From Gallionellaceae bacterium (GTDB lineage: Bacteria > Pseudomonadota > Gammaproteobacteria > Burkholderiales > Gallionellaceae), in NCBI GenBank assembly GCA_030690855.1, contig JAUYFR010000344.1, positions 1 through 5,567 on the forward strand: DNA of 5,567 nucleotides, written 5' to 3'. The translations under genes were made by a program, and so were the position numbers. Below are positions 1-5,566 of this stretch, piece by piece (the first letter of the stretch is position 1; each line of letters opens with the position of its first letter). The notes under the pieces were generated by a model. The model was not told the origin of the DNA, did no database searches, and saw only the letters and a program-made list of their open reading frames with translations.

Positions 1-2
1 GA

Positions 3-344
3 AAAAAAAATGTTGCGACAATTCAAGAAATATCTGACGCCTTTATTATATCGAAGGCGCATTTAATGAAAGTGGTCATGACACTAGTTGCTGCCAATTT
101 ACTCATTAGCGAACGCGGCCGTAACGGAGGCGTGCGATTAGCCTTAGATGCACGGGACATTTCCATCGGAGAGATTGTGCGCCTTATGGAAAACACTCTC
201 GCACTAGTGGCTTGCATGAAAGATGATGCGGCGCCAGACGCCTGTCCACTATTGCCGAAATGTCGATTAAAGAAAGTTTTTCAACGTGCACAAAATGATT
301 TCTTTTCTGCGCTTGATGAAAATTCCTTGGCGGACGTACTTTAA
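3..344 (+). CDS. nsrR: Rrf2-family NsrR-like nitric-oxide-sensing repressor, 5' end missing
   Basis: The reading frame is open to the left edge, so the true start lies outside; the ATG at 66 is internal. 113 residues are visible. They cover the end of the winged helix: an ISDAF...SKAHLMKVV recognition-helix segment (visible residues 10-25) and the wing ERGRNGGVRLAL (37-48). A regulatory part follows with three cysteines, C71, C81 and C87, and a C-terminal helix ending SLADVL, as in other Rrf2 proteins. The CPLLPKCRLKKVF block matches the second and third cluster cysteines of NsrR/IscR. Known for the family: a dimer binds an Fe-S cluster and loses DNA affinity when NO attacks it, derepressing NO-detoxification genes. 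Here the C-X9-C spacing is longer than the C-X4-C of E. coli NsrR. It is first in a run of same-strand genes and is inferred to control them; the promoter and operator are outside the window. Confidence 0.88.
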   Translation, partial: KKNVATIQEISDAFIISKAHLMKVVMTLVAANLLISERGRNGGVRLALDARDISIGEIVRLMENTLALVACMKDDAAPDACPLLPKCRLKKVFQRAQNDFFSALDENSLADVL

Positions 345-378
345 ATTTTCTACGTGATTTTTATCAGGGCTGCTTCAA

Positions 379-1065
379 ATGAACTTTAAACGCCTTTTCG
401 CCGTGCATTCGACGCACGCACCACTATCAGAAAAAGTACGTAGTGGGATCGCGGGTGGCGCGGCAATTTTTCTACTCGCGGTTGCCGTTAAATATCTTCC
501 ACTTCACTCCTACCCCTTGGCAATGTTGGGTTCAATGGCTGCTTCTGCGGTGCTATTGTTTGCCGTACCACACAGCCCACTGGCACAGCCATGGAATTTA
601 GTTGGCGGTCATTTTGTTTCTGCGCTCGCGGGCGGCGTCAGCGTGTTACTGATTCATGAGCCAACAATCGCAGCGGGTGTCGGCGTTGGTCTGGCGATTT
701 TTATGATGCACTATTTAAATTGCCTGCACCCTCCCGGTGCAGCCACCGCTCTTACTATCATTTTGAGTAGCGCATATTTTCAAGAGATGGGCTGGAAATG
801 GGTAACGCTGGTGATCATTATTAACGTGGGCATTTCATTACTACTGGCGCTCGGCATCAATAGCTTGATCCCCGGCAGACACTACCCAATGCAAACCGCT
901 GCCCATCCTCCCAAAAAACCAAGCTCTGTCATTTCAATTGAGCAACCTGACCTCGAATGGGCGCTGGAGCAAATGAACGAGGTTGTCGATGTTAGCGAAG
1001 AAGACTTAGCCTCAATCTATAAGCTCGCGCAAAACCACGCGCAGGAACGCGCTAGCCGAGCATGA
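379..1065 (+). CDS. HPP-family integral membrane protein
   Basis: 228 residues. The family signature is clear: AQPWNLVGGHF (residues 69-79) and the name-giving LHPPGAATAL, with H117-P118-P119 at the end of a hydrophobic segment. Hydrophobic stretches near residues 22-40, 47-64, 78-93, 97-115, 120-134 and 140-160 make up the membrane part. A soluble, acidic-to-mixed tail runs from about 165 to 228. Known: some HPP proteins of cyanobacteria and chloroplasts are linked to nitrite transport; most bacterial members are uncharacterised. The start at 379 has an AGGG-type Shine-Dalgarno 9 bases upstream. It lies 34 bp after the NsrR-like gene and its stop overlaps the next start in an ATGA, so it is probably co-transcribed. 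Transport of nitrite or another nitrogen oxide is an inference from family and context only. Confidence 0.9.
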   Translation: MNFKRLFAVHSTHAPLSEKVRSGIAGGAAIFLLAVAVKYLPLHSYPLAMLGSMAASAVLLFAVPHSPLAQPWNLVGGHFVSALAGGVSVLLIHEPTIAAGVGVGLAIFMMHYLNCLHPPGAATALTIILSSAYFQEMGWKWVTLVIIINVGISLLLALGINSLIPGRHYPMQTAAHPPKKPSSVISIEQPDLEWALEQMNEVVDVSEEDLASIYKLAQNHAQERASRA

Positions 1066-1454
1066 GTTTCCTCTGGATTAAATATCTACACATCAGTTGC
1101 GTAATATTGAGTTATGGCCTTTTTTTATTGCGCGGAATATGGATACTCAAGGCATCGCCTATCATGCAGCAACGCTGGGTACGCATTGCACCGCACATTA
1201 TCGACACGGCACTACTCGGTAGCGCTATCACGCTCGCGATGATGCTAAACATTTCACCACTTGAAACACCGTGGCTATTAGCAAAAATCATTGCGTTGTT
1301 GCTGTACATTACTTTAGGCACGATCGCCATTAAACGTGGAAAATCCAAGCGTATTCGGCTAGGTGCATGGTTAGGCGCACAAATCGTCTTTCTTTACATC
1401 GTACTCACAGCACTGAGCCACGATCCATTACCTTGGCACGCTCTTGATGAATAA
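1062..1454 (+). CDS. SirB2-family small membrane protein
   Basis: 130 residues with four predicted membrane helices near 8-29, 46-64, 71-90 and 100-118, and a basic loop KRGKSKRIR (91-99) between helices 3 and 4. The pattern KYLHISCV...LRG (H10, R24, G25) and PHIIDT (P44, H45, D48, T49) is typical of SirB2-family proteins. These were named after a Salmonella invasion-gene regulator locus, but their biochemical role is unknown. H10 and H45 sit at or near membrane-helix ends and could bind a metal or haem; this is speculation. The start overlaps the HPP stop by 4 bp (ATGA) and lacks a good Shine-Dalgarno at normal distance, which suggests translational coupling. The gene ends 8 bp inside the hemerythrin gene. 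The name implies virulence, but nothing in this context supports that. Confidence 0.87.
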   Translation: MSFLWIKYLHISCVILSYGLFLLRGIWILKASPIMQQRWVRIAPHIIDTALLGSAITLAMMLNISPLETPWLLAKIIALLLYITLGTIAIKRGKSKRIRLGAWLGAQIVFLYIVLTALSHDPLPWHALDE

Positions 1455-1968
1455 TTTAATCGGTAGCGCACCAGCTCCTAGTTTTGATGCTCCACTCGAA
1501 ATGCTACTAGCGTGTCACGGTCGTATTCAGGCGCAGTGTGCGACGCTCAAAAAAATAATGCTGCATTTACCCAGGCAGGGTTGTGATACGCAAGCACAAC
1601 AGGCGGCGACTAACATCGTGCGTTATTTCGACACCGCTGGGGTGTATCACCATCAGGATGAAGAAAAAGATTTATTTCCTTTGCTATTGGCGACGAACAC
1701 TACTGAAGCAAATATCTTAATTTATCGTCTGTTAGATGAACATCAAGTGATGGAAGCTGCATGGCAAACTTTGCGTCCGTTTTTAAATGAGGTGATTGAG
1801 GGAAAAGTAATTGCTTTCAACAATCTCGCAGCCGACCATTTCATCGCCGTGTATGATCGCCACATCGCTGTGGAGAACGCCCAATTACTGCCACTGGCCA
1901 AGCAATTGCTGACAGCAGAACAGCTTGCGCAGTTAGGGCATAACATGGCGGCACGTCGCATGAATTAG
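1447..1968 (+). CDS. Hemerythrin HHE-domain di-iron protein
   Basis: 173 residues from the ATG at 1447. An in-frame TTG at 1444 directly before it is possible, but ATG is preferred. A four-helix hemerythrin fold is indicated by likely ligands in the expected order: H24 (ACHGRI), H69 and E73 (HHQDEEKDLFP), H99 (DEH), and H139 and E143 (YDRHIAVEN, an HxxxE pair). The remaining oxygen ligand is not obvious, although there are acidic residues next to E73. No signal peptide, so it is cytoplasmic. Known: HHE proteins bind O2 or NO or serve in iron and nitrosative-stress handling, and YtfE/RIC is an NsrR target in enterobacteria. It overlaps SirB2 by 8 bp without a clear ribosome binding site, so translation is probably coupled. 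With the NsrR-like gene upstream, an NO-scavenging or sensing role is a reasonable inference. Confidence 0.92.
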   Translation: MNNLIGSAPAPSFDAPLEMLLACHGRIQAQCATLKKIMLHLPRQGCDTQAQQAATNIVRYFDTAGVYHHQDEEKDLFPLLLATNTTEANILIYRLLDEHQVMEAAWQTLRPFLNEVIEGKVIAFNNLAADHFIAVYDRHIAVENAQLLPLAKQLLTAEQLAQLGHNMAARRMN

Positions 1969-1977
1969 GGGATCAAC

Positions 1978-3552
1978 ATGTCTCAAGATGGATTGCAAAA
2001 ACAACAGCAATTAGTCTCAGCCCTGCTTAGTCCTAGCTGTTACCCTCATCCCACAAAAAAAATTCAAGTAATTGAAACCCATATTTCTTGGGTGTTACTC
2101 GCCGGCCGCTTTGCCTACAAAATTAAAAAAGCCCTGGATTTAGGTTTTCTCAACACGCTGAGCCTCGATGCGCGCCTCACAGACTGCCAAGAGGAGCTAC
2201 GCCTTAATCGCCGCCTTGCGCCGCAACTGTATTTAGAGGTGGTTGCAATTGGCGGCGATCACGCCGAACCAAAATTAGGCGTACAACCAGCCATTGAATT
2301 TGCAGTCAAAATGCGCCGCTTTGCCGCGAAGAATACGTTCGATCGCCTCGTTTCGCGTAACAAAATCAACACCTCACAAATGAATGTTTTGGCGCATACG
2401 CTCGCCGATTTTCATGCCTCACTTCCGGCGGCAATTGGCTCAAGTGAGCACTTTTCGCAAACAGTACTTACCTCTTTGCAACAAAGCTTTTCGCAATTAT
2501 CCACACTGACAACGCACCACCCTGCGCTAGATCTGCTACGCGAAAAATCATTGCAACATATTGATTATATTGAGAAATTATTATTTTTTCGCCACTCAAA
2601 AGGCTTTGTGCGCGAGTGTCACGGCGATCTGCATCTCGGCAACATCGCACTTATTCGCAACAAGCCCACTCCTTTTGACGGCATTGATTTCAATCCTGCA
2701 TTGCGCTGGATTGATGTCATGGATGAAGTTGCATTTTTGTTTATGGACCTACTGCATCAGCAGCAATCAGCACTCGCTTATCATTTTCTAAATACCTATT
2801 TAGAATTAAGTGGAGATTATGCGGGTGTTGCGCTACTCAATTTTTACAGCAGCTATCGCGCTTTAGTCCGTGCTAAGGTTGCTTCCATTCATGCGAGCCA
2901 ATTTTCAAACCCAGCCACTAAGCGCAAAAAACTATTAAATAACGCACAGCGATATTTATTACTCGCTCAGCAATTAACCGCCCTTCGCAATCCCGCACTG
3001 ATTATTACTCACGGCTTACCCGGCTCGGGCAAAAGCATGTTTGCCCAAGTTGCGCTTGAACAATTAGGTGCAATTCGCATTCGGTCCGATGTGGAGCGAA
3101 AGCGTTTGTTTGGTTTATCGGCACTCGCTAACAGCCAAATTTGCAACAACATTTACAGTGCGGAGGCAACAGCGCGTACTTATTCTTTTCTATTAAAAAC
3201 TGCGCGGGAATTATTGACAGCAGGACAGACCGTTATTGTAGATGCAGCTTTTTTAAAGCTAGGTGAACGACAGATGTTTAATGATTTAGCGAATACGATG
3301 CAGCTACCGTTCGCCATTGTTTCGCTGCAAAGCGATGAAGCCATTTTATGTTCGCGGATTTTAAAGCGACAGGCTCTGGGCAACGATGCTTCAGAGGCCG
3401 GCATTGATGTGATGAAAAAATTAGCCGCGATAAAAGAACCGATCTCGCAAAGTGAAATTGATTTTACTTTGGTCTACGTCAATACGCATGACGGGATAAT
3501 TGAACCGTCCGTATGGGCTGCCTTGGAGCATATTTTAAGTCGGCAAAAGTAG
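1978..3552 (+). CDS. Fusion of aminoglycoside-phosphotransferase-like kinase and P-loop (AAA_33-type) kinase
   Basis: 524 residues in two halves. Residues about 30-300 resemble the APH/choline-kinase fold: an ATP-lysine region FAYKIKKALDLGFL (45-58), the catalytic loop HGDLHLGN (215-222; D217, N222), and FDGIDFN with a likely metal-binding D237. Residues about 340-524 form a P-loop kinase domain: Walker A GLPGSGKS (346-353), an RSDVERK motif (369-375), a VDAAFLK segment with D422 resembling Walker B/substrate region, and a LID-like CSRILKRQA stretch (458-466). The start is well set by AGGGGAT at 1967-1973, overlapping the hemerythrin stop. The gene sits 9 bp downstream of that stop and is probably the last of the operon. 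Substrates of both domains are unknown. Proteins of this architecture are usually annotated as bifunctional APH/ATP-binding proteins, and antibiotic resistance should not be inferred. I recall a similar layout in mycobacterial Rv2004c, which belongs to a hypoxia/NO regulon. Confidence 0.9.
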   Translation: MSQDGLQKQQQLVSALLSPSCYPHPTKKIQVIETHISWVLLAGRFAYKIKKALDLGFLNTLSLDARLTDCQEELRLNRRLAPQLYLEVVAIGGDHAEPKLGVQPAIEFAVKMRRFAAKNTFDRLVSRNKINTSQMNVLAHTLADFHASLPAAIGSSEHFSQTVLTSLQQSFSQLSTLTTHHPALDLLREKSLQHIDYIEKLLFFRHSKGFVRECHGDLHLGNIALIRNKPTPFDGIDFNPALRWIDVMDEVAFLFMDLLHQQQSALAYHFLNTYLELSGDYAGVALLNFYSSYRALVRAKVASIHASQFSNPATKRKKLLNNAQRYLLLAQQLTALRNPALIITHGLPGSGKSMFAQVALEQLGAIRIRSDVERKRLFGLSALANSQICNNIYSAEATARTYSFLLKTARELLTAGQTVIVDAAFLKLGERQMFNDLANTMQLPFAIVSLQSDEAILCSRILKRQALGNDASEAGIDVMKKLAAIKEPISQSEIDFTLVYVNTHDGIIEPSVWAALEHILSRQK

Positions 3553-3568
3553 TGGGCAAGCTGCTCAC
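3552..3568 (+). other. Short hairpin at the end of the kinase-fusion gene
   Basis: GTGGGCA (3552-3558) can pair with TGCTCAC (3562-3568) across a 3-base AGC loop, with one G-U pair. It begins on the last base of the stop codon. No run of T follows, so it is not a standard intrinsic terminator. It could protect the 3' end of the operon mRNA or be chance. Confidence 0.35.
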
Positions 3569-3721
3569 ACTAAGCACGGCAAAGTCAAATGCAAAAAACC
3601 TCCTGTTTAGCCAATTCCCACACAGCGTCAACCGTAGCAAACCACCAAGCTATCTCACAGGCGACTTAATCCACCGCGCTCACGACCATTCATCGTTAAC
3701 TTGACTGTTTTAATTGTGCTG

Positions 3722-3773
3722 CTTGCTACGTGACAATCTCAATCTTTACTGGATCAATTAGCCACGTAGCAAG
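3722..3773. repeat. Perfect 11-bp inverted repeat spanning the flagellin 3' end
   Basis: CTTGCTACGTG (3722-3732) and its exact complement CACGTAGCAAG (3763-3773) are separated by 30 bases. The right arm encodes the last flagellin residues (around LLRG) and the left arm lies downstream of the flagellin stop. In the flagellin transcript this would form an 11-bp stem enclosing the stop codon. No T-run follows on either strand, so it is not a classical terminator, though it may act as one or stabilise the mRNA. The convergent region 3553-3757 otherwise shows no gene. Confidence 0.6.
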
Positions 3774-4573
3774 GTCAATACCGTGTTCGGCGATTGGTTC
3801 GCTTGCGCCAACATCGCGGTACCCGCTTGTTGCAAAATTTGTGCGCGAGTCAGTGCAGCAGTTTCTGCGGCATAATCTGCGTCCATAATTCGGCTGCGCG
3901 ATGCAGTTTGGTTTTCAGAAGCAATCTGCAAGTTTGCAATAACCGATTCAAAGCGAGACTGCACCGAACCAAAAGTAGCACGTAATGAAGCCACCGATGC
4001 AATATCCTGGTCTAGCTTTGTAATTTCCTGCTGAGCCTCAGGCGATGATCTTCCCAATGTTACCGAGATGGGTGCCAAAGCAGCTGGCGTTGTAATCGTA
4101 ATGTCGTCCACACCCGCCACGCTGTTCGCACCAACTTGAAAGGTCTGATTAACCGCCTGCGATAGCAATGGAATGTTATTGAACGTGGTCGCTTGAATCA
4201 CACGCGAATTTTCAGCATTGAGCTGGGTAAATTCAGCGTCAATCGCATCAATATCTGAGTTCGAAGTAGCGTTAGCCGCTTGAATCGCCAATTCACGCAT
4301 ACGCGCCATGTTGGCTTGAATCGCCCCCAACGCGCCTTCAGCTGTTTGAGCCAGTGAGATGCCGTCATTAGCATTTCGCACCGCTTGGTTTAAGCCGCGA
4401 ATCTGGCTTTCCATACGTGATGCAATCGCCATACCCGCTGCATCGTCTTTAGCGCTGTTTACACGCATACCCGAAGATAAGCGCTGTAGCGAAGTTGACA
4501 GCGCACTCTGCGAACTATTTAAGTTGCGCTGTGCGTTCAATGACGCAAGGTTAGTATTAATGAATGAAGGCAT
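3758..4573 (-). CDS. fliC: Flagellin, compact form lacking the variable central domains
   Basis: 271 residues. Both conserved ends are present. The N-terminal D0/D1 has FINTNLASLNAQRNL (4-18), LQRLSSGMRVNSAKDDAAGMAIA (29-51), NDGISLAQTAEGAL (69-82) and MRELAIQAAN (92-101). The C-terminal D1/D0 has QSRFESVIANL (205-215), RIMDADYAAETAALTR (228-243), QILQQAGTAMLAQANQ (245-260) and the ending TVLTLLRG. Only about 50 residues (140-190) separate them, where larger flagellins carry D2/D3. It is the filament subunit, exported by the flagellar type III apparatus; no Sec signal is expected or seen. The start is fixed by AAAGGAG seven bases upstream (4581-4587 on the + strand). It is transcribed toward the kinase-fusion gene and follows the EF-hand gene on the same strand after 272 bp, long enough for its own promoter. 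Confidence 0.97.
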   Translation of the reverse strand: MPSFINTNLASLNAQRNLNSSQSALSTSLQRLSSGMRVNSAKDDAAGMAIASRMESQIRGLNQAVRNANDGISLAQTAEGALGAIQANMARMRELAIQAANATSNSDIDAIDAEFTQLNAENSRVIQATTFNNIPLLSQAVNQTFQVGANSVAGVDDITITTPAALAPISVTLGRSSPEAQQEITKLDQDIASVASLRATFGSVQSRFESVIANLQIASENQTASRSRIMDADYAAETAALTRAQILQQAGTAMLAQANQSPNTVLTLLRG

Positions 4574-4580
4574 TTTATTT

Positions 4581-4587
4581 CTCCTTT
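4581..4587 (-). promoter_or_regulatory. Strong Shine-Dalgarno of the flagellin gene
   Basis: AAAGGAG on the - strand, seven bases before the ATG. It is the strongest ribosome binding site in the window, as expected for a very highly expressed structural protein, and it fixes the start codon. Confidence 0.85.
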
Positions 4588-4647
4588 AACTTTGATTTTG
4601 TTAATTCGACAACGACTGCCATTGCTTCCAGGTTATTAAGGTCACAA

Positions 4648-4694
4648 GGCAGACTATCTGCCGGTGGTCCAGTTATCAGAGCATTTAACAATGC
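4648..4694 (-). promoter_or_regulatory. Two small perfect hairpins in the flagellin upstream region
   Basis: GGCAGA-CTA-TCTGCC (4648-4662) is a perfect 6-bp inverted repeat with a 3-base centre. GCATT-TAAC-AATGC (4681-4694) is a 5-bp one with a 4-base loop, 18 bp away. They lie 75-121 bp before the flagellin start, so they are either operator-like dyads near the promoter or structures in a long leader. In the 272-bp gap 4574-4845 I find no convincing sigma-28 promoter; the nearest is TCTGATAA (4673-4680, - strand), between the hairpins, without a TAAA box at proper distance. Confidence 0.4.
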
Positions 4695-4798
4695 CCTTCT
4701 CTATTTACTTCTGCCAGCGTTTCGGGCTAAACCGCTTTCGTTAAACTGATCGCGTCTTTCACGAATATTAGCAATGGTTACAATTTATCTTACTTTTA

Positions 4799-4829
4799 AA
4801 AATCCAATGGCTCGATTAACGGGGATTTT
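4799..4829 (-). terminator. Possible weak intrinsic terminator of the EF-hand gene
   Basis: On the - strand, AAAATCC (4829-4823) pairs with GGATTTT (4805-4799) across a 17-base loop, and the second arm runs into TTTTT. It begins 17 bp after the EF-hand stop. The stem is AT-rich and the loop large, so it is a weak candidate, and read-through into the flagellin gene is possible. Confidence 0.35.
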
Positions 4830-4845
4830 CCTAGCTATTTCTCAA

Positions 4846-5283
4846 TCAGGCCGAAACATTAATCGTATTTCCAATCGGTCCACTGCCCACAGACGCCACA
4901 TTGCTAGTGGGTACAGGTGGCAGAGAAGGTGTTACAGCTTTGGCTTGCGCTTGTGGCACCGCAGGTGTTTTGGCCGCTATCTCTTTAGCAGAGGCCTGCG
5001 CCAACACCGCCTCCATACCTTTAATAAAATCCTGCTTAGTGACTGTACCTGTTCCACTTGGATCGAGTTTGCTAAACACAGCTTCCGCACCGAGCGCTTT
5101 AACTGAAGCGGGAGTGTTCAATGTACTAAATGCTTTGGTGAACTGTGATTTGCTAATGCGACCAGATCCCTCTGTGTCGATCTGTTGAAACAAGTTAGCA
5201 ACTTTTTGTTGTGGCGAAATGGGCTTCGCTGCCTGCGGCATTGCCGCATCTCGCGCATTAGAAACTCCGCTGACTGTTGACAT
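4846..5283 (-). CDS. Small protein with two EF-hand loops and a Pro/Ala-rich tail
   Basis: 145 residues, no signal peptide and no membrane helix. The N-terminus (1-25) is Ser/Ala-rich and probably disordered. Two EF-hand units follow: F32-QQI-DTEGSGRISKSQ-F48 (loop 36-47) and F70-SKL-DPSGTGTVTKQD-F86 (loop 74-85). Both have Asp at loop position 1 and Gly at 6. The usual Glu at position 12 is Gln47 in the first and Asp85 in the second, so Ca2+ affinity may be low or shifted toward Mg2+. Residues about 97-145 form an Ala/Pro/Val/Ser-rich tail ending NTINVSA. The start is supported by GGGAG six bases upstream (5290-5294 on the + strand). The gene is on the same strand as and upstream of flagellin, suggesting a flagellum-linked role, but I know no function. 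Ca2+ sensing or secretion through the flagellar exporter are guesses. Confidence 0.88.
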   Translation of the reverse strand: MSTVSGVSNARDAAMPQAAKPISPQQKVANLFQQIDTEGSGRISKSQFTKAFSTLNTPASVKALGAEAVFSKLDPSGTGTVTKQDFIKGMEAVLAQASAKEIAAKTPAVPQAQAKAVTPSLPPVPTSNVASVGSGPIGNTINVSA

Positions 5284-5459
5284 TATTTTCTCCCAAAAAG
5301 ATTAAACGAATGCATAAGCGAGTGCGTAAGACTGCATTGCTAGACTCAACTATAACTTTGGAGATGAAAAATGAATTGCGCGAATAAGAAGAGAAAAACC
5401 CTTCAATTTAAAAGGAATGAGTGCTGATTTTGTATCGACAACAGACTTACTTGAAAATA
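5284..5459. other. Upstream region of the EF-hand gene, no gene seen
   Basis: This AT-rich stretch should hold the promoter of the leftward EF-hand gene. On the - strand there are AT-rich boxes such as TATAGT and TTGAAG, but no pair with good consensus and spacing, and no sigma-28 or sigma-54 match. Only trivial reading frames of a few codons occur. Confidence 0.4.
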
Positions 5460-5476
5460 CGTCACAGGAAGTGACG
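5460..5476 (-). terminator. Hairpin followed by a short T-run, possible terminator of the right-edge gene
   Basis: CGTCAC (5460-5465) and GTGACG (5471-5476) form a perfect 6-bp stem with a 5-base loop. On the - strand it is followed by TATTTTC, resembling a short intrinsic terminator. It lies 54 bp beyond the stop codon at 5531-5533, the right direction to end a leftward gene from the right edge. Confidence 0.45.
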
Positions 5477-5487
5477 GGTGTTTTGTA

Positions 5488-5517
5488 GCGGGCGAAACGC
5501 TAAATTTCAGCGCCCGC
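5488..5517 (-). other. GC-rich hairpin next to the possible terminator
   Basis: GCGGGCG (5488-5494) pairs perfectly with CGCCCGC (5511-5517) over a 16-base loop; GCT/AGC inside the loop could extend it with a bulge. No T-run follows on the - strand. It starts 13 bp after the stop codon at 5531-5533 and, with the next hairpin, probably forms a tandem 3'-end structure for that gene. Confidence 0.5.
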
Positions 5518-5530
5518 CCTATCTACGAGG

Positions 5531-5566
5531 TTAGGCGCCGAGAATACCTTTACCTGCTTTTTTAGC
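5531..5566 (-). CDS. C-terminal fragment of an unidentified leftward gene
   Basis: The - strand is open from the right edge to a TAA at 5531-5533 and reads AKKAGKGILGA. This is only 11 residues, so chance is possible. Support comes from the Lys/Gly-rich coding-like composition and from two hairpins directly downstream in the position of a terminator. No family can be named. If real, the gene would be on the same strand as the EF-hand and flagellin genes but likely a separate transcript. Confidence 0.42.
   Translation of the reverse strand, partial: AKKAGKGILGA

Noticed and set aside
66..344. NsrR-like gene starting at the ATG at 66
   Set aside because: The frame is open further left and encodes recognisable Rrf2 residues (ISDAF...SKAHL), so the ATG is internal and the gene is cut by the window edge.
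1444..1446. TTG start for the hemerythrin gene
   Set aside because: An ATG follows immediately and is the more usual start; the difference is one residue.
2561..2791. 76-codon frame inside the kinase-fusion gene
   Set aside because: It is wholly inside a well-supported gene in a different frame, with a composition explained by that gene.
1978..3552. Aminoglycoside resistance gene
   Set aside because: Only the general APH fold is shared. The fusion to a P-loop kinase and the operon context point to another, unknown substrate.
3513..3704. 63-codon frame on the + strand in the convergent region
   Set aside because: It starts within the kinase-fusion gene in another frame, has no ribosome binding site and no recognisable features.
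4619..4777. CCATTGC (4619-4625) and GCAATGG (4771-4777) as an inverted repeat
   Set aside because: Seven bases at about 145 bp distance are expected by chance, and no function is suggested.
4774..5106. 110-codon frame on the + strand
   Set aside because: It is mostly antisense to the EF-hand gene, has Arg/His-rich composition typical of a shadow frame, no family resemblance and no ribosome binding site.
5309..5338. AATGCA/TGCATT inverted repeat upstream of the EF-hand gene
   Set aside because: 6-bp arms with an 18-base spacer are too weak to call and may be chance.
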